Assembly (NCBI GenBank): GCA_020072765.1
Contig: JAIQGD010000014.1
Coordinates: forward strand, 1-38,456
Origin: Terriglobia bacterium
GTDB taxonomy: Bacteria > Acidobacteriota > Terriglobia > Acidiferrales > UBA7541
Reading direction: 5' to 3'
DNA: 38,456 nt
Part shown: piece by piece, positions 27,113 to 35,635 of the stretch
How positions within the stretch are numbered: the first letter of the stretch is position 1
Layout: each line of letters starts with the position of its first letter
The notes under the pieces: generated by a model
The model's input: the letters and a program-made list of their open reading frames with translations, nothing else
Told to the model about the DNA's origin: nothing
Database searches by the model: none
Program-made: the position numbers and the translations under genes

Positions 27113-27445
27113 GTGAACATTAGCGCGACACTTCCGGAAGAATTGTTCCTGTTTGTGCAGGCGCCCGGACAGCCGGGCGGGTTTTCGCTTTTTCTCCCGC
27201 TGATTCTTATAATGGTTGTGTTTTATTTCCTGATGATCCTGCCGCAGCAGCGCCGCCAGAAGAAGGTCGCCGAAATGCTTAGGAATCTGAAGAATGGCGA
27301 CAAGGTGGTCACCAATGGGGGCATCTACGGAACCATCGTGGGACTCGAGGATGACGCCGTCCAGCTGCGCATCGCCGAGCAGGTAAAGATCAAAGTGTCG
27401 CGCAGCGCCATCGCCGCGATTCAGGCCGAAAGCAAGGAGAGCTAG
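27113..27445 (+). CDS. yajC: preprotein translocase subunit YajC
   Basis: A 110-residue protein with one membrane helix (about 22-40, SLFLPLILIMVVFYFLMI) followed by LPQQRRQKKVAEMLRNLKNGDKVVTNGGIYGTIVGLEDD, the YajC signature. It associates with SecDF. The GTG at 27113 follows GGAAAAGG and gives the usual short N-terminus; another GTG at 27017 would add 32 residues with no similarity. A hairpin (27063-27069 with 27072-27078) lies in the leader. Only nine bases separate it from secD. Confidence 0.93.
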   Translation: MNISATLPEELFLFVQAPGQPGGFSLFLPLILIMVVFYFLMILPQQRRQKKVAEMLRNLKNGDKVVTNGGIYGTIVGLEDDAVQLRIAEQVKIKVSRSAIAAIQAESKES

Positions 27446-27454
27446 CCAGCCCGC

Positions 27455-29086
27455 ATGAATTCCCAGCTCAAGTGGAAGTTTGCATTCATCCTTGTCGTCG
27501 TGCTCGTGTGCCTGTTCGGGGTCGCGGGAATGAAGGACAACAACCCCAGTTTCCCCACGTCCTGGGCGCAGGCCAAAGAGAATATCGCCGACCGCATCAA
27601 GCTCGGGCTGGACCTGCGGGGCGGCAGCCACCTGGTGTTGCAGGTGCAGATTGACGAAGCCATCGGGCAGCGCTGCGACCAGACCGTGGACGAGTTGAGC
27701 AAGCAGCTGCACACCAAGAACGTCGGCTTCGGCGAAATCCGCCGCGTGGACAACACGCACATCCTGCTGCGCGCCGTCGATTCCGCTTCTTCGCCAGCCG
27801 TCCGGGACCTGGTCGGCAGCCAGTTCACCGACTGGATCATGTCCCCGGCCGCGGGAGAAGTGAACGGTTACCTGCTTACCCTCAAGCCCTCTATCCTGGC
27901 CGACCTGCGCCGCCAGACCATGGACCAGTCGCTGGAATCGATCAAGAAGCGCATTGACGCCCTGGGCCTCAGCGAGCCGACCGTGGCCTTCACGGGCCGC
28001 AGCGACGACGAAATTCTGGTGCAACTGCCGGGCGTGGGCGACCCGACGCGCGCCAAGGACGTGATTCAGGCCGGCGGGCAGCTGGCGCTGCAGCGCGTCG
28101 CCGATGAACAGGTGTATCCTTCCGAGGCCGCCGCGCTGGCCGCGCATGGCGGCATTTTGCCGCTGGGGACGGTGGTGGTTCCGGGCAAGCCGGAGACGGC
28201 TGCGCCGGGCCAGCAGCAGGTCTGGTACATTCTCGATCGCGCCCCCATTGTGACCGGCCAGGATCTGCGCGGCGCTTCGCCTTCACCGAGCACCGAGTAT
28301 CCAGGGCGATACGAGGTCATTTTCCATCTGTCCACGGCGGCGGCCGCGCGCTTCGGCCCATTCACCGAGGCCAACATCGGCCACAAGATGGCCATCGTCC
28401 TGGACCATCAGGTTTATTCCGATCCCGTCATTCAGGGCAAAATTGAAGACCAGGGCCAGATCACCGGAAACTTCAGCCAGGAAAGCGCGCAGGACCTGGC
28501 GCTGGTGCTGAAAGCCGGCGCCCTGCCCGCTTCGATCAAGTATCTGGAGGAGCGCACGGTCGGGCCATCGCTAGGCGCCGATTCGATTCGCGAAGGCGTC
28601 CGGGCGTCGCTGGGCAGCCTGATCGTAGTGATGATTTTTCTGGTGATCTATTACCGGCTGAGCGGTGTCAATGCCATTGTGGCTCTGGTGCTGAACCTGG
28701 GGATCCTGATCGCCTTCATGGCCCTGCTCGGGGCGGTGCTGACGCTGCCGGGCATCGCCGGCGTGGTGCTGACCATCGGCATGGGCGTGGACTCCAACGT
28801 TCTGGTATTCGAGCGCATCCGCGAGGAGTTGCGCGGCGGCAAGGCCTCGGCCCCCGCAGTGGAGACCGGCTTCGACCGCGCCTTTCTGACCATTATTGAC
28901 ACGCACGTGACCACGTTCGTTTCCGCGGCGTTCCTGCTGCTGTTCGGGACCGGCCCGGTGCAGGGCTTCGCCATTACCCTGATGATCGGCTTGGCGGCCA
29001 ACGTGTTTACGTCGATTTTCGTTTCGCGGGCGATCTTTGATTTTCACCTGTCGCGCATGCAGCGCCAGGAGCAGCTGAGCATTTAG
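27455..29086 (+). CDS. secD: protein translocase subunit SecD
   Basis: The 543-residue protein is the larger RND-type subunit that uses the proton gradient to help pull proteins from the Sec channel. TM1 covers about residues 8-25. The LGLDLRGGSHLVLQV motif starts near residue 50, followed by the periplasmic P1 head with SEPTVAFTGRSDDEILVQLPGVGDP. TM2-6 lie at the C-terminal end, with VGPSLGADSIREGV, GIAGVVLTIGMGVDSNVLVFERIREEL and TLMIGLAANVFTSIFVSRAIFD. It is full length and immediately precedes secF. Confidence 0.97.
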   Translation: MNSQLKWKFAFILVVVLVCLFGVAGMKDNNPSFPTSWAQAKENIADRIKLGLDLRGGSHLVLQVQIDEAIGQRCDQTVDELSKQLHTKNVGFGEIRRVDNTHILLRAVDSASSPAVRDLVGSQFTDWIMSPAAGEVNGYLLTLKPSILADLRRQTMDQSLESIKKRIDALGLSEPTVAFTGRSDDEILVQLPGVGDPTRAKDVIQAGGQLALQRVADEQVYPSEAAALAAHGGILPLGTVVVPGKPETAAPGQQQVWYILDRAPIVTGQDLRGASPSPSTEYPGRYEVIFHLSTAAAARFGPFTEANIGHKMAIVLDHQVYSDPVIQGKIEDQGQITGNFSQESAQDLALVLKAGALPASIKYLEERTVGPSLGADSIREGVRASLGSLIVVMIFLVIYYRLSGVNAIVALVLNLGILIAFMALLGAVLTLPGIAGVVLTIGMGVDSNVLVFERIREELRGGKASAPAVETGFDRAFLTIIDTHVTTFVSAAFLLLFGTGPVQGFAITLMIGLAANVFTSIFVSRAIFDFHLSRMQRQEQLSI

Positions 29087-29143
29087 CAGTCGGCCGGGAA
29101 CAAATTGGCCGGTTGTGGTGTCCAATTGAAGGGACCAGACTCG

Positions 29144-30370
29144 ATGGAATTCTTTCGCGGCGTCAATATCAACTGGATGGGGAAGGCGAAGTATTTCGTC
29201 GCGCTCTCCCTGTTCCTGCTGGCCGTGGGCTGGCTTTCCATCCTGCGCGCCGGCGGCCTGCATTACGGCATTGATTTCCGCGGCGGCACGCTGGTCTACG
29301 TGCGTTTCGCCAACACCCCGCCCATCGACAAGATTCGCAAGGGGTTAGCGGACGCCGGGATGTCCAACAGCTCGATCCAGCAGATCAGCGACATCTCCAA
29401 CGCCAGCGCGAAAAACGACATCGTCGTCGGCCTGGAGCAGCGCGGCCAGGGCGACGAATCGCTGGACGCCGGCAAGCAGGCCATTCTGGGCATTCTGCAC
29501 AAGACGTTCGGCACGGACGCGGGCGGCAAGGCGGATTTCAACGGCCTGGCCTCCGCCGATCTGGCGGCCTTCCTGACGGTGAAGGACCCCTTGTCCCTGG
29601 GCAGCAGCGCCGGCGACCGCTATACCCAGTTGGCGCAGCGGCTGGTGGACGCGCGCGACAAGGATCATGGCGGCCTCCTCGCCAGTTTCGACGCGCTGAA
29701 GGGCGCCGAGGGCGCCACGCCCGCCGTGCTAAGCGCGCTCTCCAGCGGGTTTTCGCTGGGCAATTTCGCGATCCGCGACGTCGAGGTGGTGGGCCCCAAG
29801 GTGGGCGCCCAGTTGCGGCGCCAGGCCATCCTGGCGACGCTCTATGCCCTGGCGGGCATGTTGGTGTATATTGCGTTCCGTTTCGAGTGGGTGTACGGGG
29901 CCGCGGCGGTCATCGCCGTGTTCCACGACGTGCTGATCACCCTGGGCTTCTTCTCCCTGTTCCACTACGAGATTTCGCTGACGGTGATCGCGGCGCTGCT
30001 GACCCTGGTCGGCTACTCCATGAACGACACCATCGTGATCTTCGACCGCGTCCGGGAGAATCTCCGGGTGATGCGCCGCGAGCCGCTTGCGGAGATCGTG
30101 AACAAGTCGATCAACCAGACGCTGTCCCGCACCATCCTGACCAGCGGATTGACCTTCCTGACCGTGCTGGTGCTGTTGCTGATGGGCGGCGGGGTGCTCC
30201 GCGCTTTCTCTTTTGCCATGGTAGTGGGAGTTGTGATAGGAACATACTCCAGTTTCGGAATTGCCGCCCCGATTGTCGTACTGTGGAGTAAGTACGCGGG
30301 CGGGCAGGGAGTCACCGCCAGCGCCGGATCCGCAGCCGAAAAGCGCGTGGCGGCCGCCGCAAGGAGATAG
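29144..30370 (+). CDS. secF: protein translocase subunit SecF (enlarged periplasmic region)
   Basis: The 408-residue protein has TM1 at about 17-34, GGLHYGIDFRGGTLVYVRF at 37-55, and the TM2-6 end with DVEVVGPKVGAQLRRQAI, GYSMNDTIVIFDRVRENLR and NQTLSRTILTSGLTFLTVL, all diagnostic of SecF. It is longer than the usual 300-330 residues: about 100 extra residues lie at roughly 97-205, in the periplasmic domain, including TDAGGKADFNGLASADLAAF. I use the ATG at 29144; a TTG at 29105 is also in frame. Its stop is just three bases before the tonB start, so the two are closely linked. Confidence 0.95.
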   Translation: MEFFRGVNINWMGKAKYFVALSLFLLAVGWLSILRAGGLHYGIDFRGGTLVYVRFANTPPIDKIRKGLADAGMSNSSIQQISDISNASAKNDIVVGLEQRGQGDESLDAGKQAILGILHKTFGTDAGGKADFNGLASADLAAFLTVKDPLSLGSSAGDRYTQLAQRLVDARDKDHGGLLASFDALKGAEGATPAVLSALSSGFSLGNFAIRDVEVVGPKVGAQLRRQAILATLYALAGMLVYIAFRFEWVYGAAAVIAVFHDVLITLGFFSLFHYEISLTVIAALLTLVGYSMNDTIVIFDRVRENLRVMRREPLAEIVNKSINQTLSRTILTSGLTFLTVLVLLLMGGGVLRAFSFAMVVGVVIGTYSSFGIAAPIVVLWSKYAGGQGVTASAGSAAEKRVAAAARR

Positions 30371-30373
30371 ACG

Positions 30374-31081
30374 ATGTTTGACCAGCTCGTTGTATCCAGC
30401 GTGAATCCGAACAAAACCAACAAGAGCTGGACCGTGTTGATTTCCACCCTGGTTCAGTTCCTGTTGGTCGGCATCATGATCCTGATTCCTCTGATCTACA
30501 CGGAAGCCCTGCCAAAGGGGATGCTGAGCACGTTTATCGTGGCGCCCGCTCCGCCGCCTCCGCCGCCTCCGCCGGCCGCGCCGGTGAAGATCGTGAAGCC
30601 CGTGCGCATCATACAGCCGCAGCGCATGGTGGCTCCCACGGTCATCCCCAAGCGGATTGAGATCGTGAAAGAGGAAGCCCCGGACGTCGGGATGGCCAGC
30701 AGCGTGGGCGTCGTGGGCGGCACGGGAGCTCTCGGCGGTTCTCTGGGCGGGATAATCGGCGCTCCGCCGCCGCCCAAGCCGGTGGTGACCGCGCCGGTGC
30801 GCATTGGCGGCAACGTCATGGAAGCCAAGGCGCTGGAAAGGGCGCAGCCGATGTATCCGGCCATCGCCAAGGCGGCGCATGTGCAGGGCACGGTGGTGTT
30901 GCACGCCATTATTTCCAAGGAAGGCGTAGTCGAGCAGTTGCAGCTGATTTCGGGGCCGCCCCTGCTGGTGAGCTCGGCCATGGATGCGGTGCGCCAGTGG
31001 CGCTACCGCCCCACGCTGCTCAATGGTGAGGCGGTCGAAGTGGATACCACGATTCAGGTTGTGTTTACGCTGGGCGGTTAG
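30374..31081 (+). CDS. TonB-family energy-transducing protein
   Basis: A 235-residue TonB-like protein that should carry energy from ExbB/ExbD to outer-membrane receptors. The membrane helix is at about 21-43 (VLISTLVQFLLVGIMILIPLI). A proline-rich stretch (PAPPPPPPPPAAP) follows at about 57-70, then a Gly-rich linker. The C-terminal TonB domain has AQPMYPAIAKAAHVQGTVVLHAIISKEGVV, ISGPPLLVSSAMDAVRQWRYRPTLLNGEAVEVDT and VVFTLGG. AAGGAGA precedes the start at a short distance, only three bases after secF. The ExbB gene follows at 31194. Confidence 0.92.
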   Translation: MFDQLVVSSVNPNKTNKSWTVLISTLVQFLLVGIMILIPLIYTEALPKGMLSTFIVAPAPPPPPPPPAAPVKIVKPVRIIQPQRMVAPTVIPKRIEIVKEEAPDVGMASSVGVVGGTGALGGSLGGIIGAPPPPKPVVTAPVRIGGNVMEAKALERAQPMYPAIAKAAHVQGTVVLHAIISKEGVVEQLQLISGPPLLVSSAMDAVRQWRYRPTLLNGEAVEVDTTIQVVFTLGG

Positions 31082-31193
31082 GCAGGCAGGGCCGGGCCCG
31101 TCCGCGGGCCTGGAGCGATGGGGATGGGATTGGCGACCGGCGGAATCTTACCGCCGCGATCGATTTGGCAGCAACGGAGGAGGATCGAACTTT

Positions 31194-31934
31194 ATGCTAG
31201 CGAATTTGGTGTGGGCCAGCTTTGTGATGCTGTTGCAAGAGGGTGGCGAAGGTGGCGGCGGTATGAGTTGGAATCTCGTGGACATGTGGCACAGCATGGG
31301 CTGGCCGGCGAGATCCGTCGTGGCTCTTCTGTTCATCATGTCGGCATGGTCGGTGGGTATTATGATTGACCGGGCGCTGATGTACAGCGCGGCGCGCAAA
31401 CAGTCTCGCGTATTCGTGCAGCAGGTCGCCGGTGCGCTCAAGGACAACAAGCTCGACGAAGCGATCTCCATCGCCGAGCGCAACAAGAAGAGCCACATCG
31501 CCAAGGTTGTGGCGACGGGCCTCTCCGAGTTTCAGGCGGCTTCCGCTCAGGTCAGCAACGAGGAAGTGATCGAAGCGGCCAAGCGCGGCCTGGAACGCTC
31601 GGTGGCCATCGTGCACGCGGAAATGAAGCGCGGTCTTTCCGGCCTGGCGACCATCGGCTCGACGGCGCCGTTCGTCGGACTGTTCGGCACGGTCATGGGC
31701 ATCATCAACGCGTTCAAGGGCATTTCGGCGAGCAAGGTGACCGGTCTGTCGGCCGTCGCCGGCGGTATTGCCGAAGCGCTGGTGACCACGGCGCTGGGGT
31801 TGTTCGTCGCCGTGCCCGCCGTTTGGACGTTCAACTATTTCACCAACCGGGTGGAAGCCTTCGACGTCGAGATGGACAACTCCTCGATGGAGTTGATCAA
31901 CTACTTCATCACGCGCCGGGGCGGAAAGAAGTAA
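31194..31934 (+). CDS. exbB: MotA/TolQ/ExbB proton channel family protein
   Basis: A 246-residue membrane protein, the proton-channel half of the TonB motor. It has TM1 near 40-58 (SVVALLFIMSAWSVGIMID) and the conserved block GLATIGSTAPFVGLFGTVMGIINAF, then TGLSAVAGGIAEALVTTALGLFVAVPAV covering TM2 and TM3. The ATG at 31194 follows GGAGGAGG at nine bases, so it is preferred over longer alternatives that overlap tonB. The N-terminus has a Gly-rich stretch (EGGEGGGGM). A CGGCGG/CCGCCG hairpin lies in the spacer before it. Three bases separate it from the first exbD. Confidence 0.94.
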   Translation: MLANLVWASFVMLLQEGGEGGGGMSWNLVDMWHSMGWPARSVVALLFIMSAWSVGIMIDRALMYSAARKQSRVFVQQVAGALKDNKLDEAISIAERNKKSHIAKVVATGLSEFQAASAQVSNEEVIEAAKRGLERSVAIVHAEMKRGLSGLATIGSTAPFVGLFGTVMGIINAFKGISASKVTGLSAVAGGIAEALVTTALGLFVAVPAVWTFNYFTNRVEAFDVEMDNSSMELINYFITRRGGKK

Positions 31935-31937
31935 GCG

Positions 31938-32396
31938 ATGGCTTTCAAACCCAAAGCGCCGCCGGTGATGGCTGCTCCCAACGTCATCCCCATGGCGGAC
32001 ATCATGCTGGTCTTGCTCATCATTTTCATGGTCATCACGCCCATGTTGCACAAGGGCGCGCCCGTGAACATGGCGTCGGCCCGCAACGTGGACGCGATGC
32101 AGGGGGCCGACAAGGATGATGCCCTCATCGTGGCGGTCACCCACGACGGACGATTCTACCTGGGCAATCAGACGCTGGGCCTGGATCAGATCACCGACGA
32201 AATCAAGGACCAGATTTCCAACCGTCTGGATAAGACCGTCTACGTTCGCTCCGACGCCCGCGCCAAGTACGGCGACGTGGTCAAGGCCGTGGACGCGGTC
32301 CGCTCCGCCGGAGTCGAGAATCTGGGCCTGCTCACCGAGAAGATTGCCGCCGGCAAAGCCCCGCTCCCGCCGGACATGACCGGGGGAACGGATTAG
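31938..32396 (+). CDS. exbD: biopolymer transporter ExbD/TolR (first copy)
   Basis: The 152-residue protein has the ExbD pattern: a short cytoplasmic start, NVIPMADIMLVLLIIFMVITP at 15-35 with the proton-path Asp (D21), and a periplasmic domain (DALIVAVTHDGRFYLGNQ, VYVRSDARAKYGDVVKAVDAVRSAGVENLGLLTEK). The context is directly behind exbB. The usual PLIDVMLVLLIIF block here reads PMADIMLVLLIIF; the Asp is kept. The second, related copy follows 31 bases later. Confidence 0.93.
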   Translation: MAFKPKAPPVMAAPNVIPMADIMLVLLIIFMVITPMLHKGAPVNMASARNVDAMQGADKDDALIVAVTHDGRFYLGNQTLGLDQITDEIKDQISNRLDKTVYVRSDARAKYGDVVKAVDAVRSAGVENLGLLTEKIAAGKAPLPPDMTGGTD

Positions 32397-32427
32397 CACG
32401 GCGGTTCGCACGTAAAGGAGTATTTCC

Positions 32428-32853
32428 ATGGGAATGGCAGTTGGCGAAAGCAAAGGGGTCGTATCGGAACCCAACGTCGTGCCGTTGATCGACGTGCTGC
32501 TGGTCTTGATCATCATTTTCATGGTGATCACGCCGCGGACGCCGTCGGGGATCCAGACGCTGCTCCCCCAGCCCACCCCGCCGGACGCAAAGCAGGCCCC
32601 GCCGGACACCCGCACCATCGTGGTGCAGGTTCTGCAGGGGGGACAGCTGAAGATCAATCAGGACGACGTCCGCTGGGGAGATCTGGGCCCGCGCCTGTTT
32701 GACATCTTCAAGGAGCGCGCCGATAAGATCGCCTTCGTAAAGGGGGACGAAAATGTTCCCTTCGAGCAGGTCGCCCGGGCGATTGACATCATGCGGGGTT
32801 CCGGCATTGATCACGTCGGTCTCATCACCGCGAAGATCGAGGCGGGCCAGTAG
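32428..32853 (+). CDS. exbD: biopolymer transporter ExbD/TolR (second copy)
   Basis: A 141-residue paralogue with the canonical NVVPLIDVLLVLIIIFMVITP block at 16-36 (D22 retained) and a periplasmic domain ending DVRWGDLGPRLFDIFKERADKIAFVKGDENVPFEQVARAIDIMRGSGIDHVGLIT. It has a good AAAGGAG ribosome site. Two ExbD genes after one ExbB gene are common in this group of bacteria; they may form hetero-oligomeric assemblies or serve different TonB proteins. Confidence 0.93.
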   Translation: MGMAVGESKGVVSEPNVVPLIDVLLVLIIIFMVITPRTPSGIQTLLPQPTPPDAKQAPPDTRTIVVQVLQGGQLKINQDDVRWGDLGPRLFDIFKERADKIAFVKGDENVPFEQVARAIDIMRGSGIDHVGLITAKIEAGQ

Positions 32854-32954
32854 ACCGATTCACCGCACTAGTTTTTTTCTGATGGGGCCGCCGGCCCCGG
32901 CCTCGTGCCGGAGCCGGCGCACCTACGGATCGAAATCATCGAAGGAGAGCAGGG

Positions 32955-33785
32955 ATGCAGCGCAAGCCCCGTAGTCTTTTTCTCGTAGCGGTCCTGGTCG
33001 CCGCTGTCTCCGCCGGAGCCGGCTGCGACAAGCTCCGCGCGCGCGACAAGCTCAATAAGGGCGTGCAGGCCTATCGCAACGCCCAGTTCGACGTGGCCAT
33101 CGAGAACTTCAAGCAGGCCAAACAGCTCGATCCCACGCTGACCAACGCCCAGCTCTATCTGGCCACGGCCTACGCCAGCCAGTACGTTCCCGGCGCGCCG
33201 TCCCAGGAAAATGTCCACAACGGCGAGCAGGCCCTGGCGGAATTCAAGACCATCCTCGACAGCGATCCCAAGAACCTGGCCGCGTTGGACGGCATCGGCT
33301 CGATGCTCTATAACATCGGCGGAACGCCCTACGATGCCAAGAAGCTCGAGGAGTCGAAGTCCTACCACCAGAGACACATCGACATCAGCCCCAACGATCC
33401 CGAACCCTATTACTGGGTCGGCGTGATCGACTGGGCCCTGGCCTTCCGCGGCAACAAGGACCTCCGCGAGGAAAACAACAAGAACCCCAAGAACATCAAG
33501 AAGCAGCTGAAGGAAAACGACCCGCTGCCGCCGGCCCTGGCCAAAGACTTTGGCGAGAAGTTCGGCCCCAGCATCGACGATGGCATCTCCCACCTGCAGC
33601 AGGCCATCACGCTGCGGCCCGACTACGACGACGCCATGGCCTACCTGAACCTGCTCTATCGCCAGAAGGCCGATACGGAAACCACCACCGAGGCCCGCGA
33701 CGCCGACGTCAAGCAGGCCGACGATCTGGTCGACAAGGTCAAGGCCACCAAGCAGAAGAAGGCCAACATGCAGCCGAGCTCCTAG
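32955..33785 (+). CDS. TPR-repeat lipoprotein-like protein
   Basis: A 276-residue protein with a signal sequence and a possible lipid-anchor cysteine at C24 (AVSAGAGC). TPR units are at about 32-66 (NKGVQAYRNAQFDVAIENFKQAKQLDPT) and 90-122 (ALAEFKTILDSDPKNLAALDGIG), with further copies near 135-160 and 195-225 (ISHLQQAITLRPDYDDAMAYLNLLY). A Lys/Asn-rich loop (ENNKNPKNIKKQLKEND) lies between them. It closes the TonB-ExbB-ExbD-ExbD cluster and may help organise receptors in the envelope, which is inference. The lipobox is imperfect because glycine stands at -3. Confidence 0.87.
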   Translation: MQRKPRSLFLVAVLVAAVSAGAGCDKLRARDKLNKGVQAYRNAQFDVAIENFKQAKQLDPTLTNAQLYLATAYASQYVPGAPSQENVHNGEQALAEFKTILDSDPKNLAALDGIGSMLYNIGGTPYDAKKLEESKSYHQRHIDISPNDPEPYYWVGVIDWALAFRGNKDLREENNKNPKNIKKQLKENDPLPPALAKDFGEKFGPSIDDGISHLQQAITLRPDYDDAMAYLNLLYRQKADTETTTEARDADVKQADDLVDKVKATKQKKANMQPSS

Positions 33786-33818
33786 CGGCCCGGTCTTCCT
33801 TCCCAGCGTTCCTTTCGC

Positions 33819-33848
33819 CGGCGGGCCCCTCGGGCCCGCCGTTTTTTT
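33819..33848 (+). terminator. Rho-independent terminator closing the tonB cluster
   Basis: A perfect 10-bp GC stem (33819-33828 with 33832-33841) with a three-base loop is followed by seven T residues (33842-33848). It lies 34 bases after the TPR gene stop, and so marks the end of the operon. Confidence 0.92.
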
Positions 33849-33918
33849 GTCGCAGTCCTTCCAGATGCAAGACTGGGCTTTGACCTAGCGGCCGGAGTCA
33901 TAAGCTCGAGGCATGGTT

Positions 33919-33943
33919 TTTAGGAGGCCGGGGCTTCAGCCCC
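33919..33943. repeat. inverted copy of the 7730-7754 repeat
   Basis: The 25 bases 33919-33943 are the exact reverse complement of 7730-7754, containing the GGGGCTTCAGCCCC palindrome. The match ends abruptly on both sides. Two copies in opposite orientations in unrelated spacers support a dispersed short repeat. Confidence 0.75.
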
Positions 33944-34054
33944 TGAAGCTCTGTGGGCCGCGGTGTTTTCGGTTTGGGCGCCGATCCTCGCCAGGAAGGC
34001 GCCGGGCAATCCGCGCTTCGTGATTCCTCCCGATGTTGCTATGCTGGCCGGGCC

Positions 34055-35314
34055 ATGCCTGACCGTTCCCGCCACTGGCCTGCTCCCTGGGTGTTTGCCG
34101 TTCTCAGTCTGCCGCTGGGCGTTTTTTCCGGCGTGGGTTCGGTGCCCCTGCCGTATCTGCTGGCCAAGAGCGGCGTTTCGGTGGACGAAATCGCGCGCCT
34201 CTCCTCGATCATGCAGCTTCCCACCGTCTTCTATTTCCTGTGGGCGCCGCTGGTGGATATCAAGCTGCGGCGGCGCACCTGGCTGGTGCTGGCGGCGCTG
34301 CTGAGCGCGCTCTGCCTGTGGGCTGCCATGCCCTTTATCGGCCCGCGCCACTTGTATCTCCTGACCGCGCTGATCTTCGTAGGCTTCGCCGCCAACGTGA
34401 TGGTTTCGGCCACGATGGGCGGCCTGATGGTGACCACGCTTTCCTACGCGGGCCAGGCCAAGGCCTCCGCGTGGCACCAAGTCGGCAACCTCGGAGCGGG
34501 CGCCCTGGGCGGCGCCGCTGTGATGTGGCTCGCGGGACACTATTCGATTCAAATCGTCGGCATGGCCGCCGCGGTGATGACCGTCGTGCCCGCGTTCGTG
34601 GCCCTCACGATTCCGGAGCCGCCTCCGAAACCCGCGGCGTGGTTCGGCAGCCGCCTGGCGGAGATCGGCAAGGAAATCGTCGGCGTGTTCCGCTCGCGCG
34701 ATCGCCTGTGGAGCGTGATCCTGCTCGCGGCGCCCATCGGAGCGGGCGCGGCCCAAGGCCTGCTGCCCGCCATCGCTTCGCACTACGGTGTGGGCGGCGG
34801 CGGCGTGATGTGGATCAACGGCGTGGCCGGAGGCCTGGTGCTCGCGCTGGGCTCGCTGTGCGGCGTCCTGGTTCCCGGCGATTGGGACCGGCGGCTCACC
34901 TACGCGGGCGCGGGGCTCACCAATGCCTTCGCGGCCATGGTCCTGCTCGCGGTGAGCCACCCGTGGGTCTATTTTACGGGGACCGTGCTGTACCTGCTGA
35001 CGCTGGGCTTCTGTTTTGCGCGCTTCACCGCGCTGGTGGTGGAAGTGCTGGGCCCGAGCGACAAAGGCGCCAGCACTCGCTACAGCCTGTTTGTCTCCAT
35101 GGGCAACGCGCCCATCGCCTACATGCTCTGGTTCGATAGCGTCGGCTACAAGCACTGGGGCACGCACGGCCTGCTGTGGACCGACGCCGGCGGCAACCTG
35201 CTGATGTTCGCCCTGGTCGCCGTCGTCTTCATCGTGTACGGACTCACCCTCCGCCGCCCCGCCTCCGATCTGCCCGCCGCCCCTCCCGTTGCCGATTCCC
35301 GCGATTGGCACTGA
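34055..35314 (+). CDS. major facilitator superfamily transporter, AmpG-like
   Basis: A 419-residue inner-membrane transporter with about 12 hydrophobic segments. It starts MPDRSRHWPAPWVFAVLSLPLGVFSGV, then VPLPYLLAKSGVSVDEIARLSSIMQLPTVFYFLWAPLVDIKLRRRTW, and this DxxxR/K-rich loop between helices 2 and 3 is the MFS signature. The family context is closest to AmpG/PAT-type muropeptide or acetyl-CoA transporters, but the substrate is uncertain. I choose the ATG at 34055 over a GTG at 33953, because the first 34 residues of the longer form (CCYAGRA-ending) look non-coding. No good ribosome site is visible. It is followed by the Panacea island. Confidence 0.8.
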   Translation: MPDRSRHWPAPWVFAVLSLPLGVFSGVGSVPLPYLLAKSGVSVDEIARLSSIMQLPTVFYFLWAPLVDIKLRRRTWLVLAALLSALCLWAAMPFIGPRHLYLLTALIFVGFAANVMVSATMGGLMVTTLSYAGQAKASAWHQVGNLGAGALGGAAVMWLAGHYSIQIVGMAAAVMTVVPAFVALTIPEPPPKPAAWFGSRLAEIGKEIVGVFRSRDRLWSVILLAAPIGAGAAQGLLPAIASHYGVGGGGVMWINGVAGGLVLALGSLCGVLVPGDWDRRLTYAGAGLTNAFAAMVLLAVSHPWVYFTGTVLYLLTLGFCFARFTALVVEVLGPSDKGASTRYSLFVSMGNAPIAYMLWFDSVGYKHWGTHGLLWTDAGGNLLMFALVAVVFIVYGLTLRRPASDLPAAPPVADSRDWH

Positions 35315-35635
35315 TCGCGCGCAGTGCAAGAGACAGGTGGCCAAGGCGTTGCGTCGTCAGTGCGAATGCCGGGCCCAGCAGTACCTTGCGACGTATGCGG
35401 AGACTGCGGGAGTTAGCCTTTGGGTTCTGCGAAGTCTCCTCGCTGCCTCGCCAGTGCTACCCACTCCCTGACGTTAGCTCGCGGTCATGAATCAGAGCCC
35501 TCCGGCGAAGATATAGCGAAGATATGCTATGATTTCCTTTGTGTATGGCTGTAGTCGACACCGTCTCGGATTCCATGCTTGCCGTTGTAATCCCAACGTC
35601 GCAATATCTCTGCTGGACAGAATACCATTAGCCAA
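35315..35635. other. spacer before the Panacea gene, with a possible small leader ORF
   Basis: The 321-base gap has no supported full gene. It includes a direct repeat GCGAAGATAT at 35504-35513 and 35515-35524 (approximately) and a TATGAT-like -10 (around 35527-35533) without a clear -35. A 36-codon frame runs from ATG 35529 to a TGA at 35637-35639, overlapping the Panacea start as ATGA. The base composition becomes A/T-richer toward the end. Confidence 0.35.
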
